Origin: Saccharopolyspora indica
GTDB taxonomy: Bacteria > Actinomycetota > Actinomycetes > Mycobacteriales > Pseudonocardiaceae
Length of the DNA: 64,000 nucleotides
Direction of reading: 5' to 3'
Assembly (NCBI RefSeq): GCF_027853965.1
Contig: NZ_JAQGLB010000015.1
Span: forward strand, 62,001 to 126,000
Shown: positions 1 through 8,098 of the stretch, piece after piece
Position numbering within the stretch: position 1 is the first letter of the stretch
How the letters are laid out: each line of letters begins with the position of its first letter
The notes under the pieces: generated by a model
Told to the model about the DNA's origin: nothing
Seen by the model: the letters and a program-made list of their open reading frames with translations, nothing else
Database searches by the model: none
Translations under genes and position numbers: made by a program

Positions 1-59
1 CAGCGGTCACGTGCGCCGTCCGGGCAGCAGGACCGGTGGCGAACTCGTAAGGAGCGGTG

Positions 60-662
60 ATGTCCCGTCAACGGCTCTCACGCAGCGAGTCGCAGGCGCT
101 GACCCGCATGCGACTGCTCGACGCGGCCGCCGAGGTGTTCGCCGAGCACGGTGTCGCCGGAGCCTCGGTCGAGCGGATCGCCGACCGCGCCGGGTACACC
201 CGAGGGGCGTTCTACGGGCACTTCGCCGACAAGGACGCCGTCGTCGCGGCACTGCTGGAAGAACGCACCCGACGCGAACGGGAGGAAGTGGCGCAGCTCG
301 CTGCGAGCGAGGGCGACACCTGGGAAGCTCTGCGCTCCTGGCACCGCGAGCGATCCGCTCACCTGGAGGACTGGCTGGCGTTGCGCCTGGAACTCGTGCG
401 CCACGCGCTGCGGCGCCCACCCGGTGAACGGTCGGTCCTCGCCCAGCGAGAGGCCTATGCCCGTGAGGCGCTCACCGGTGCTGTGGCGCGCGAGCTCGGA
501 ACCGGTACCGCGGAAGCGGCGTTCACCGCCCTCATCGTGCACGCGCTCGAAGACGGCTTGGCCATCCAGCGCGCCATCGACCCCGGCTCGGTGCCTGCTG
601 ATGCCGTCGTCACCGCCACCGAGATCGTCCTCCGCGGCGCGCGGACGGCCGATGAACCGTGA
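60..662 (+). CDS. TetR/AcrR-family transcriptional regulator
   Basis: Encodes about 200 residues. The N-terminal third is a typical TetR helix-turn-helix (about residues 15-60: LLDAAAEVFAEHG, then a recognition helix region ending GAFYGHFADKD). The C-terminal ligand-binding part is helical and not diagnostic of a ligand. An AAGGAG ribosome site at 49-54 favours ATG at 60 over the in-frame GTG at 57. The gene converges on the PH-domain gene and lies far from the polyketide genes, so a pathway role is not supported. TetR proteins usually repress a neighbouring gene; the target here is unknown, and sequence left of the window could hold it. Confidence 0.9.
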   Translation: MSRQRLSRSESQALTRMRLLDAAAEVFAEHGVAGASVERIADRAGYTRGAFYGHFADKDAVVAALLEERTRREREEVAQLAASEGDTWEALRSWHRERSAHLEDWLALRLELVRHALRRPPGERSVLAQREAYAREALTGAVARELGTGTAEAAFTALIVHALEDGLAIQRAIDPGSVPADAVVTATEIVLRGARTADEP

Positions 663-673
663 TCGCCACCAGC

Positions 674-705
674 GCCGGACCGTCGCCTAGGGGAGCAGGT
701 CCGGC
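674..705. terminator. Inverted repeat between convergent genes
   Basis: Perfect 8-bp arms, GCCGGACC at 674-681 and GGTCCGGC at 698-705, separated by 16 nt. It sits where the TetR gene and the PH-domain gene converge, and one arm overlaps the 3' end of the latter. A factor-independent terminator without a U tract is plausible in high-GC actinomycetes; function is inferred from position only. Confidence 0.4.
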
Positions 706-1244
706 CTGACCCTGGCTATCGCCTCGGTCAACTGCTTGACCGTGGCGCTGTTCGGCAGTCTCAGCTCCACTTCCGGATTGGGAGTGAGCGGGCCTGGCAG
801 CAGCGCCCGGTGGTGGGTGATGAAGCGGCGGTCCACGGGGGTGAACACCAGGGCCGGCCGCAGCAGCTTCGAGTTCGGGTCGTCCTTGACCGGCGGACGC
901 AGTTCCTGGCCGCGCACGGCGCGCAGCTCCTCCCACGCGATCAGGTCCGATTTGCGGCCGGCCCGCCACCACAGGCCGCGTTCGTCGACGGCGAAGCGGT
1001 GCGTGCGCGGGATGGTGCCGACCATCAGCAGCAGGCCGCCCAGCGAGAACGCGGCCATCATGAACACCCCGAAGCCCGGGGCGTAGTCGAATCGCGGAGT
1101 GCGCGATGGGGTCCCGATGTCCGGGAAGAGGGCGGCGAACCCGAAGAAGACGAACATGGCCAGCCCGCCGATGAACAACGTCCGACCGGACCGGTACTCG
1201 ACCACAGGCGTCCCCGGACCGGGCGACCACGTCTGTTCCGTCAC
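687..1244 (-). CDS. PH-domain-like membrane protein
   Basis: About 185 residues from a GTG start (VTEQTW...). Two hydrophobic segments (about residues 17-36 and 50-70) are followed by a soluble region with the pattern of bacterial PH domains (RFAVDERGLWWR, then a Trp-Glu-Glu-Leu turn). The open frame extends upstream to 1460, but that extension is Arg-rich and compositionally unlike the rest, so I start at the GTG after the low-complexity stretch. The ribosome site is weak. Cellular role unknown; probably a housekeeping inner-membrane protein outside the polyketide cluster. Confidence 0.7.
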   Translation of the reverse strand: MTEQTWSPGPGTPVVEYRSGRTLFIGGLAMFVFFGFAALFPDIGTPSRTPRFDYAPGFGVFMMAAFSLGGLLLMVGTIPRTHRFAVDERGLWWRAGRKSDLIAWEELRAVRGQELRPPVKDDPNSKLLRPALVFTPVDRRFITHHRALLPGPLTPNPEVELRLPNSATVKQLTEAIARVRPDLLP

Positions 1245-1602
1245 GGCAGGCAGCGTAGCCGACGACGCCCCCAGCGGCGCGCACCTTCTGCGCCCGCGCC
1301 CGCCCCGGTACCGGCCGGCACGGAGATCGGGCAATGCGCGCAGCCGGGCAGCGTCGTACTCGGAGGTGGCAACGAGTAGCGCGACGCGCCGCCCGGCACG
1401 GCCCTGCTCATTCATCGCCTGGCTCGGCTCCCGGGTGCTCGGGTATCGCAGTGACATCACGCGGTAACCGATCGAGCACTGGCCGCGGACGGGGTTCCCG
1501 GATCACCGTGACCTCGAGCCCGGCAGCAAAGAGCGCAGCAGGCCGCGCCCAGGGCCATCGAGGAGTGCGTTCGTCCATGCGGATACCGGATGCGACAGGT
1601 GG
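1245..1602. other. Gene-poor stretch with a short caspase-like fragment
   Basis: No complete gene is supported here. On the minus strand, an ATG at 1415 opens about 35 codons (MNEQGRAGRRVALLV, then ATSEYD) that resemble the first strand and loop of caspase-like (peptidase C14) proteins. The resemblance stops at once and the frame then becomes Arg-rich and runs into the PH-domain gene. It may be a decayed remnant or chance. Confidence 0.3.
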
Positions 1603-1854
1603 TCAGTCACCTCCGCCACCCCCGTCTCCGCCTCCACCGCCCCAGTCACCGCCACCGGCGTCCCAGCCGGAGCCAGGGTCCCCGCCACCGCCGGCGGAAC
1701 TCGTTGAACCGCTCCGAGAACGGCCCCGGGAGACGCGCTTTCCGAATGCCCGCCGGAGGGACCACGTGCGCCAGAGCCAGACGGCAACGAGCGCGGCAGC
1801 GGGCAGCAGCAGCGAGCCCGACACGACCAGCAGCAAGCCCGTCACACCGTCCAC
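1603..1854 (-). CDS. Small single-pass membrane protein with Gly-rich tail
   Basis: 83 residues from a GTG start preceded by GGAAGG. An N-terminal hydrophobic helix (about residues 4-27, LLLVVSG...AALVAVWLW) is followed by an Arg-rich stop-transfer stretch and a C-terminal tail rich in GGGD and GGWD repeats. Actinobacteria carry many small proteins of this design; none has a clear function. Glycine codons can inflate frame-like signals in GC-rich DNA, so coding status is moderate. It lies divergent from the GH43-like gene, sharing the 1855-2153 spacer with it. Confidence 0.5.
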   Translation of the reverse strand: MDGVTGLLLVVSGSLLLPAAALVAVWLWRTWSLRRAFGKRVSRGRSRSGSTSSAGGGGDPGSGWDAGGGDWGGGGGDGGGGGD

Positions 1855-2153
1855 CGCGCCCAACCCTTCCGCAGTCGATGCCGCCGGCCGTAGTCGATAC
1901 GCGCGAGCCGGGCACGAGGTTGCCGGGTCGAACGCGGAAGATACGCGCCGGACCCGCACCGCAGCCGTGCGCGCACTGCGTTCAGCGATACCGGAGCCCG
2001 GCGCGCCGTTCAGCGGATGAAGGAGTCGCGGTCGACTGCCGGGGATGCGAAACACCCGATTCGCGGATATCGGGAGAACCGGGCGGCCGGTATACCGAGG
2101 TGACGCGTCGCTTCGAGCGAGTTGGAAGCGGCCGGGATGGGCGGGGGTCGACG

Positions 2154-3101
2154 ATGATCGGTGCGTCCGGTAAAGGATTGTTGCGCTCGGTGGTCGCTCT
2201 GCTCGTCGTGACCCACGTGGTCGCGGTCGGCACCGCGTCCGCTTCGGTGGCCGATTCGGTGTCGGCAGGCGAGTTCGTCCACGTCTACGACCCGTCGGTC
2301 GGCGAGACCGAGCAGTGGTACTACAACGATCACACGATGATCCGGGACGCGGCCACCGGTGTGTGGCACGTGTACGCCATCACCCACGCCGAACCGGCCG
2401 ATCCGCTGGACGAGAAGCAGTTCGGGCACGCCACGGCACCCTCACCGCGAGGCCCCTGGACGAAACAGCCGTTCGCGCTGACCGCGGATCCGGGATCGGG
2501 CGAGAGCCACATCTGGGCGCCGCACGTGGTCTTCGCCAACGGCGTCTACCACATGTTCTACGCGGCGGGCACTCCCGACCACACGGCCTACCGGATGCAC
2601 CTCGCGACCTCCACCGACCTGCGGACCTGGACCCGCAGCGCGGCCAACCCGCTGTTCACCGACGGATTCGACGCCAGAGACCCCATGGTCACCAGGATCG
2701 GCGTCCAGTGGGTCATGTACTACACCGCGACCAGCGCCCCCGCCGGGGGAAACCACCAGGTGGCCTACCGGACCAGCCTGGACCTGGTGCACTGGAGCGA
2801 AAAGCGGGTCGCCTTCGAGCATCCCGCCTCGGGCACCTTCGGAGGTCCCACCGAATCCCCGTTCGTCGTGCGGCGCCCGGACGGCTGGTACCTGTTCGTG
2901 TGCTGCGATCCCGGCTACAAGGACACCCGGGTGTACTCCAGTGCGAACCCGTTCCGCTTCACAGTGGACAGTCCGGCCGGTCACATCGACGCCCACGCCG
3001 CCGAGATCATCACCGAGCCCGGCGGACGCACCTCGATCACCAGCGCCGGCTGGGGAGAAGGCGGGCTGCACCTCGCGCCGGTGCGGTGGTCGAACCCCTG
3101 A
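2154..3101 (+). CDS. Secreted GH43-like (five-bladed propeller) glycoside hydrolase
   Basis: 315 residues, ATG preceded by GGGGGT. An N-terminal signal peptide (Lys/Arg, then LLRSVVALLVVTHVVAVG, and a TASAS cleavage region near residue 31) indicates export. The mature part has the repeating blade pattern of the GH43/GH32 clan: N-D-H near the start, IWAPHVVFANGVYHMFYAA, an ARDPMV (RDP) motif, and a TESPFV segment that fits the general acid. The family cleaves arabinans, xylans and related glycans, but the substrate cannot be read from sequence. It sits between unrelated genes and is probably outside the polyketide cluster. The full family length and intact motifs argue for a functional enzyme. 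Confidence 0.85.
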   Translation: MIGASGKGLLRSVVALLVVTHVVAVGTASASVADSVSAGEFVHVYDPSVGETEQWYYNDHTMIRDAATGVWHVYAITHAEPADPLDEKQFGHATAPSPRGPWTKQPFALTADPGSGESHIWAPHVVFANGVYHMFYAAGTPDHTAYRMHLATSTDLRTWTRSAANPLFTDGFDARDPMVTRIGVQWVMYYTATSAPAGGNHQVAYRTSLDLVHWSEKRVAFEHPASGTFGGPTESPFVVRRPDGWYLFVCCDPGYKDTRVYSSANPFRFTVDSPAGHIDAHAAEIITEPGGRTSITSAGWGEGGLHLAPVRWSNP

Positions 3102-3102
3102 C

Positions 3103-3132
3103 CCGGCCGCACCCGGACCCCACCTCGGCCGG
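3103..3132. terminator. Inverted repeat between convergent genes
   Basis: Perfect 7-bp GC arms (CCGGCCG at 3103-3109, CGGCCGG at 3126-3132) with a 16-nt loop, placed in the 36-bp gap where the GH43-like gene and the phosphoesterase gene converge. A bidirectional terminator is the likely role and would mark the left edge of the cluster transcription units. Confidence 0.45.
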
Positions 3133-3137
3133 CTCGA

Positions 3138-3980
3138 TCACCCGGCGGTCAGGACCTGGCGCAGCACGCCGTGCGGGTGGCCGTGCCGGCGCCACTCCCT
3201 GGGGTAGCCGATGGAGACCTCGTGGAAGGGAACTCCGTCGTGGTGCGTGATCCGGGGGATGTGCAGGTGCCCGTACACCACGCAGCGGGCGCGGAACCGC
3301 CGGTGCCAGTCGGCGGTGCGCTCGGTGCCGCACCACTGGGCGAACTCCGGGTGGTGGAGCACGTCCGTCGGCGCGCGGACCAGCGGGTAGTGGTTGACCA
3401 GCACGGTCGGCAGTTCGTCGTCGAGCGCGGTGAGCCGGGCCTCGGTCTCGGTGATGCGGGCGTGGCACCAGGCCTCCCGGCTCGGGTGCGGGTCGGGGTG
3501 CAGCAGGAACTCGTCGCTGCACACCACGCCTTCGCGGTACGCCCGGCGCAGCGCCTCGTCCTTGGTGCGGGTGCCGGGCGGCCGGAAGCTGTAGTCGTAC
3601 AGCAGGAACAGCGGCACGATCCGGACCGGGCCGCCGACGCCGCGCCAGACCGGGTACGGGTCCTCCGGGGTCAGCACGCCGAGCGTCCGGCAGATCTCCA
3701 CCAGGAGGTGGTAGCGCTGCTCGCCGCGGGCCTGGACCGGGTCGTGCTCGGGCGTCCACAGCTCGTGGTTGCCGGGAACCCAGACGACCTGCGCGAACCG
3801 GCGGCTGAGCAGCCCGAGGGTGTTCTCGACGGCCTCGACCTGCTCGGCCACGTCGCCCGCCACGATCAGCCAGTCGGCCTCGGCCGCGGGCCGGATCCGG
3901 TCCACGATGGACTTGTTGTCGGCGTAGCCGACGTGCAGGTCGCTGACCGCGAGCAGTCGGCCGGTGCGCTCATCCGGCAT
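3138..3980 (-). CDS. Calcineurin-like metallophosphoesterase
   Basis: 280 residues with all family metal-ligand blocks in order: SDLHVGY (Asp14, His16), AGDV, GNHE, VNHYPL and YGHLH. The fold hydrolyses phosphate esters using two metal ions; the substrate is unknown. The gene overlaps the 3' end of the type II thioesterase gene by 11 bp and has its own GGGGAG ribosome site inside that gene, so it is the last gene of the LAL-thioesterase transcription unit. Possible pathway roles are dephosphorylation of an intermediate or a self-protection phosphate, but this is inference from position alone. There is no signal peptide, so it acts in the cytoplasm. Confidence 0.85.
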   Translation of the reverse strand: MPDERTGRLLAVSDLHVGYADNKSIVDRIRPAAEADWLIVAGDVAEQVEAVENTLGLLSRRFAQVVWVPGNHELWTPEHDPVQARGEQRYHLLVEICRTLGVLTPEDPYPVWRGVGGPVRIVPLFLLYDYSFRPPGTRTKDEALRRAYREGVVCSDEFLLHPDPHPSREAWCHARITETEARLTALDDELPTVLVNHYPLVRAPTDVLHHPEFAQWCGTERTADWHRRFRARCVVYGHLHIPRITHHDGVPFHEVSIGYPREWRRHGHPHGVLRQVLTAG

Positions 3981-4743
3981 TCGCGTTCTCCCCGACGACG
4001 TCGCGGTGGGAGCGCAGGACGTTCAGCGATTCCAGCGCGTCGACGACGGAGCGGCAGAACTCCGGCTTCTGCACCGCCATGTGCCCGCCGGACACCGTCC
4101 TGGAGGCGGTTCGCGCGGTGGTCGCGGCCGACCACTCGGCCAAGCCCGGCGCATCGGTCATCGGGTCGTCCTCGGCTCCGATGACCGCGATGGGGCACTC
4201 CACCCGGACGCCGGGGCGCGGCTGGTAGGTCTCGGCGATCCGCAGGTCGGTGCGCAGCGCGGGCAGGAACAGCTCCAGCAGATCGCGGTTGTGCTCCACC
4301 ACCGGCGGAATGCCGTCCAGCTCGCGAAGCGCGACCACGAGGTCGTCGTCCGGCAGGCCGGCCATGTGGGCCGTGCCGTGCGGGGTGCGCGGCGCCCGGT
4401 GCGGGACGCTCGGGGCGTTGCGGCCGGAGACCACGAGCGCCGCCGGCCTGGGCTCGGGTCGGAGCCGCAGCGCGGTCTCGAAGGCCAGGAGCGAACCCAG
4501 GCTGTGCCCGAACAGCGCGTAGCGCGACACGTTGTGGTCGGCGATCTGGACCAGCATCTCGCGGACCAGGTGCGAGACCAGGTCGCCGATGTTCTCCAGC
4601 AGGGGCTGCGACATCAGCGCGCCGTGACCGGGCAGCTCCAACGGGCGCAGCTCGACCCGGTCGTCGAACAGCGCGCGCCAGGGGCGGTAAGCGGTCGCGC
4701 TGCCTCCTGCGTGCGGGAAGCAGAACAGCGTGAGCGGTTGCAC
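3970..4743 (-). CDS. Type II (editing) thioesterase
   Basis: 257 residues, alpha/beta-hydrolase of the family that removes stalled or wrong acyl groups from PKS carrier proteins. It shows the diagnostic LFCFPHAGGSA near the N-terminus, the nucleophile elbow GHSLGS, an acidic segment GAEDDPMTD and the catalytic His in GGHMAV. I chose the GTG at 4743 because GAGGTGA lies just upstream and family members begin a few residues before LFCFPHAGG; the frame is open to 4785, which would overlap the regulator stop. It lies directly behind the LAL regulator (34-bp gap), so it is probably co-transcribed under the same control. Confidence 0.93.
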   Translation of the reverse strand: MQPLTLFCFPHAGGSATAYRPWRALFDDRVELRPLELPGHGALMSQPLLENIGDLVSHLVREMLVQIADHNVSRYALFGHSLGSLLAFETALRLRPEPRPAALVVSGRNAPSVPHRAPRTPHGTAHMAGLPDDDLVVALRELDGIPPVVEHNRDLLELFLPALRTDLRIAETYQPRPGVRVECPIAVIGAEDDPMTDAPGLAEWSAATTARTASRTVSGGHMAVQKPEFCRSVVDALESLNVLRSHRDVVGENANAG

Positions 4744-4777
4744 GACGATCACCTCGGTTCGATGAGTGGGGGAGAGC

Positions 4778-7627
4778 TCAGGCAAGCGATCGCAACGTCT
4801 CGCCGGCCCGGCCGCGGTCCTGGGTCACCAGCTCCGCCTCGATGTCGGTGAGCTCGCCGACCATGGTCAGCCGCATCGGCAGTTCGGCGCGCCCGTTGAT
4901 GGCGAGCTTGCGGTACACCCGTGTCAGGTGCTGTTCCACCGTGCTCACGGTCACGTTGAGCTTGTGGCCGATGTCGCGGTTCGTGTGCCCCAAGGACGCG
5001 AGCGCGGCCACTCGCCACTCCGCCCGGCTCAGCGCCGCCACCCCGGTCGGCTCGCTGGCCACCGGGACTTCGTCGGCGTCGAGGGCCAGCGCGGCCCGCC
5101 CGGCCAGCAGGTTCTGGTAGAGCGCGACGGCGTGCGTGCCCCGGGCCATGTCGAGCGCGCGCCGGGCCACCCTGCGGGCTTCGTGGTGGTTGCCGCGGAC
5201 GTGGTGGACGTTGAGCACGTCCACCAGCGCGTTCGCCAATTCGATGCGGTCCCCGCAGGCCGTGAGGTGCTCGACCGCCTCGGAGAGGAGCGCCAACCGC
5301 TCTTCGAAGGGACTCGCCGCCGCCAGGATGCGCAGGGAGATGCCGCGAGTTCGCGAGCCGATCCCGGGCAGCTCCAGCTGGGTGGCGGCGAGCTTCCTGG
5401 CCTGCTCCCGCTTGCCCAGCTGCAGGTGCACCTGCGCGGAATCGGTGCGCCAGGGCGCGACCGTGGCGTTGTCGATGCCCCACTTGGTCATCAGCGCTCC
5501 GCAGTGCTGGAAGTCGCTGAGCGCCGCGTACGGGCGGTCGGTGGCGAGGAAGAAGTGCCCGCGCGCGTGCAGGTACTGCGGACCGAACCAGGTCTGGAAC
5601 ATGCCGTCGGGCATGGTCCGCCGGACCAGCTTCGCCGCCTCGTCGAAATCGCCCATGATGGTGGCGCTGCGCAACTGGACCGCCAGCAGGCCGCCGATGC
5701 CGACACCCCACCCCTGGAACGAGATCTTGTCCAGGGCCAGCCGGCAGTGCTCGGCAGCGGTGAGCGGATCTCCTTGCCGCAGCGCGATGTCGGCGCGCAC
5801 GTTGTTCAGCAGCGCTTCCCAGGCATCGGCCTGGCGCGATCTGGCTTCCGCTATCAGGGCGTTGCAGTGGTCCAGCGCGTCGTTGGTCTTGTCCGCGTAG
5901 ATGAGCGTGAGCAGCGCGGTGAGCAGTGCGTCGATGGTCTCGTCGGACAGCAGGGTGCGCTGCAGGAGGTGCACGGCCGCCTGGACGCCGGCTTCGAGGC
6001 GGTCGTCGCCGTTGCCCGGGGACATCACCAGCGCGAGCGCCACGGCCGCCTGGCCCCAGGGCTTGCTCGTGCTGGCGACCAGTTCCGCGAGCTGCTCCGT
6101 GGTGGAATCGAGCTGATCCACCGGGAAGAACGGGGGGTGCGAGATGGACAGCAGCCGGTAGGTCAGCTGCAGCTCGGCGCGGAACGACGGATCTGCGGAT
6201 TCCATCAGCGTCCGCAGCGTCTCGGCGGCCTGCGCGGGCATTCCCTGCCACAGCAGGTACTTGACCAGCTCCAGGGTGCGCTCCTCGGACAGGTGCCCCT
6301 TGTGCAGGGAGTCCAGCAGTCCCGCTACCCGCGGATTGGCGCGACCGGGCCGGGTGCGCCATTCGATCTGGGTCAGCGAAGCGGTGATCGTCGCGCGTTC
6401 GCGCTCGTCGTCGGTGCCGTCGCGCGCGACCTCCAGACAAGCCATCGCCAGCTGCGGGTCGTCCTCCATCAGCGCTTGTTCCGCGGTCTCCCGCAGCAGG
6501 TCCACCGCCCACCGGCCGTCCACCCGGCCGGCGGCGATCAGGTGTTCGCTGATGGCCGCCGGTGCGGCTCCCTCGTGGAAGAGGAGTTCGCCGGTTCGCG
6601 CGTGCAGCGAGATCCGTTCTTGCGGCGTGATGTCCTGCAGCACCGCTGAATGCGCCGCCGGGTGCCGGAAGGTGCAGTCGGCGATCAGCCCGGAGGCCTC
6701 GAGCTCGCCGAGCGCCCGCTCGACCTCCGCCAGCTGGATCTCGGTCAGCCGGGCGATCAGGGCGGGCCTGCTGAACTCGCCCAGCACCGAGATCGCGCGG
6801 CCGACTTGGAGCAGCGGTGCCTCGCAGCGGTGCAGGCACATGAGGACGGTCCGGGCGAAGGCGGCGCCGACCACGGGTTCGGTGCCGCCGAGGCCCGAGG
6901 TGGTGACGTGGTCTTCCAGAAGCGCTTGCAGCAGAAGCGGATTGCCGCCGCTGAGCTGGTGGTAGGTCGTGGACAACCGGTCCGCGGTGGTGGCGTCCAG
7001 CTGCTGCGAGAGGGCTTCGACCACGTCGACCCGGGACAGCGGAGCCAGTGGCACGTGGCTGAAGAAGGGTAATCGCGCGAACTCGGTCTGCAGCGGCATC
7101 TCGGCCAGCCGGGGACGGGTGGAACTCGTCATCAGCACCATGATTCGCGCGGAGCGGAGGCGGCGGAAGAGGTGCCGCATGATCTGCAGCGACGCGTGAT
7201 CGATGAACTGCAGGTCGTCGATGCAGATCAGCACGGGCCGGTGGTGGGCCAGGTCGAGGAGCGCGGTGGACAACCGGTGGGTGAACCACACGTCGATGTC
7301 CCGGGAGGTGCGCTCGTCGGTCGACGCCTGCGCGAGGGCGTGCTCGTTGAGCAGCTCGGCCAGTTTGTCCTCGACCGGCGGGAGCGTCACGCCGTGCAGG
7401 AGCTGGCCGACGACGCCGAGTTGGAGCTCTTGTTCGTCCCTGGAGCCGATGGCGGTGAGCAGCAGTGCGTTGGTGTCCGTGGCCTGGTCGGCGAAGGTGT
7501 TGAGCAAGTGCGTCTTTCCGCTCGCGACGCCACCGGTGATCAGGGCGATCTGGCCGCGGCTCTGCTGGCAGTGCGCGAAGAGCCTGGTGAGGAGGTCCAA
7601 TTCCCTGCGTCGCTCTGCCAACTCCAT
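4778..7627 (-). CDS. LAL-family LuxR regulator, TTA-containing, likely pathway activator
   Basis: 949 residues. The N-terminal ATPase has Walker A GGVASGKT (residues 32-39) and Walker B VLICIDD (132-138). A long helical TPR-like middle follows, and a C-terminal LuxR helix-turn-helix starts near residue 866 (LSRAEWRVAALASLGHTNRDIG). This size and order are those of LAL (MalT-like) regulators, which commonly activate macrolide and polyene clusters. The start at 7627 is fixed by GGAGGG upstream. Leu186 is encoded by TTA (7070-7072), the rare bldA-dependent codon, so translation may be delayed until late growth. Candidate target sites lie upstream of the methyltransferase and PKS1 genes. The thioesterase and phosphoesterase genes follow downstream. 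Confidence 0.93.
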   Translation of the reverse strand: MELAERRRELDLLTRLFAHCQQSRGQIALITGGVASGKTHLLNTFADQATDTNALLLTAIGSRDEQELQLGVVGQLLHGVTLPPVEDKLAELLNEHALAQASTDERTSRDIDVWFTHRLSTALLDLAHHRPVLICIDDLQFIDHASLQIMRHLFRRLRSARIMVLMTSSTRPRLAEMPLQTEFARLPFFSHVPLAPLSRVDVVEALSQQLDATTADRLSTTYHQLSGGNPLLLQALLEDHVTTSGLGGTEPVVGAAFARTVLMCLHRCEAPLLQVGRAISVLGEFSRPALIARLTEIQLAEVERALGELEASGLIADCTFRHPAAHSAVLQDITPQERISLHARTGELLFHEGAAPAAISEHLIAAGRVDGRWAVDLLRETAEQALMEDDPQLAMACLEVARDGTDDERERATITASLTQIEWRTRPGRANPRVAGLLDSLHKGHLSEERTLELVKYLLWQGMPAQAAETLRTLMESADPSFRAELQLTYRLLSISHPPFFPVDQLDSTTEQLAELVASTSKPWGQAAVALALVMSPGNGDDRLEAGVQAAVHLLQRTLLSDETIDALLTALLTLIYADKTNDALDHCNALIAEARSRQADAWEALLNNVRADIALRQGDPLTAAEHCRLALDKISFQGWGVGIGGLLAVQLRSATIMGDFDEAAKLVRRTMPDGMFQTWFGPQYLHARGHFFLATDRPYAALSDFQHCGALMTKWGIDNATVAPWRTDSAQVHLQLGKREQARKLAATQLELPGIGSRTRGISLRILAAASPFEERLALLSEAVEHLTACGDRIELANALVDVLNVHHVRGNHHEARRVARRALDMARGTHAVALYQNLLAGRAALALDADEVPVASEPTGVAALSRAEWRVAALASLGHTNRDIGHKLNVTVSTVEQHLTRVYRKLAINGRAELPMRLTMVGELTDIEAELVTQDRGRAGETLRSLA

Positions 7628-7895
7628 ATGTCGCCCTCCGGTTGTGCACGCAACTAACGCATTGGATCGGCAGAACGGCAGCTCAAGATGCGGTACCCCA
7701 GATGCCCAGATGCCTTCTCGCCGCACGGGTCACTCTAGTTCCTCTTTTCCGAGATGTGAAGAACCGCGGAGCTCCCGGAGGGATTTGCATTGTACGCGAT
7801 TGGGTGGTGTGGTAATGGGGTGCGACTTCGACGTATTGGTCGTCTCGCATCGAGAAGGTTGCACAAACGTTCTTCCCGGTATTGCCACATTGCGA

Positions 7896-7924
7896 CGTTC
7901 GCCGCAGTAAATTCGCGGCGAACG
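7896..7924. promoter_or_regulatory. Perfect 10-bp inverted repeat, operator or hairpin candidate
   Basis: CGTTCGCCGC (7896-7905) and GCGGCGAACG (7915-7924) are exact reverse complements around a 9-nt AT-rich spacer. No U run follows on either strand, so a standard terminator is unlikely. The symmetry fits a dimeric regulator site or an RNA hairpin in a long leader of the methyltransferase or LAL transcript. Confidence 0.5.
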
Positions 7925-8042
7925 GGCCACTGCGCGCTGGCGAACAGCGAATGTTTCCGTGCCCAATCGGTCCAATAGGGTTAGTGGCGATGATTGAAGC
8001 TGTGACTTGCTCTTGGTCGGGGCTCGCCTTCTCCGCGGCTCC

Positions 8043-8070
8043 AGGGGGACCCCTAACTTTTCGATATACG
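8043..8070 (+). promoter_or_regulatory. Putative activator-dependent promoter of the methyltransferase gene
   Basis: TATACG at 8065-8070 is a reasonable -10 element. The region 17 bp upstream has no TTGACA-like -35 but holds the palindrome AGGGG-GA-CCCCT (8043-8054), resembling the GGG...CCC palindromes bound by some LuxR-type antibiotic regulators (PimM-type sites). An activator replacing the -35 contact is the natural reading. Transcription would begin about 20 nt before the ATG at 8099. A related element occurs before PKS1. Confidence 0.4.
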
Positions 8071-8098
8071 TTGGATTTCAGGTCTACGATCGGTGGTC

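Larger units (their letters stand above)
7628..8098. other. Divergent regulatory region, LAL gene / methyltransferase gene
   Basis: 471 bp without a supportable gene and visibly lower in GC than its surroundings. It must hold the promoters of the minus-strand regulator operon and of the plus-strand methyltransferase gene. It contains a perfect 10-bp inverted repeat (7896-7924) and, next to the methyltransferase gene, an AGGGG-GA-CCCCT element at the expected -35 position of a TATACG box. Both are listed separately. The short open frames crossing it lack ribosome sites and GC-third-position bias. Confidence 0.8.

Noticed and set aside
57..662. TetR protein as pathway repressor
   Set aside because: Separated from the cluster by unrelated genes and not adjacent to any pathway promoter; none of the candidate operators lies at its own gene in this window.
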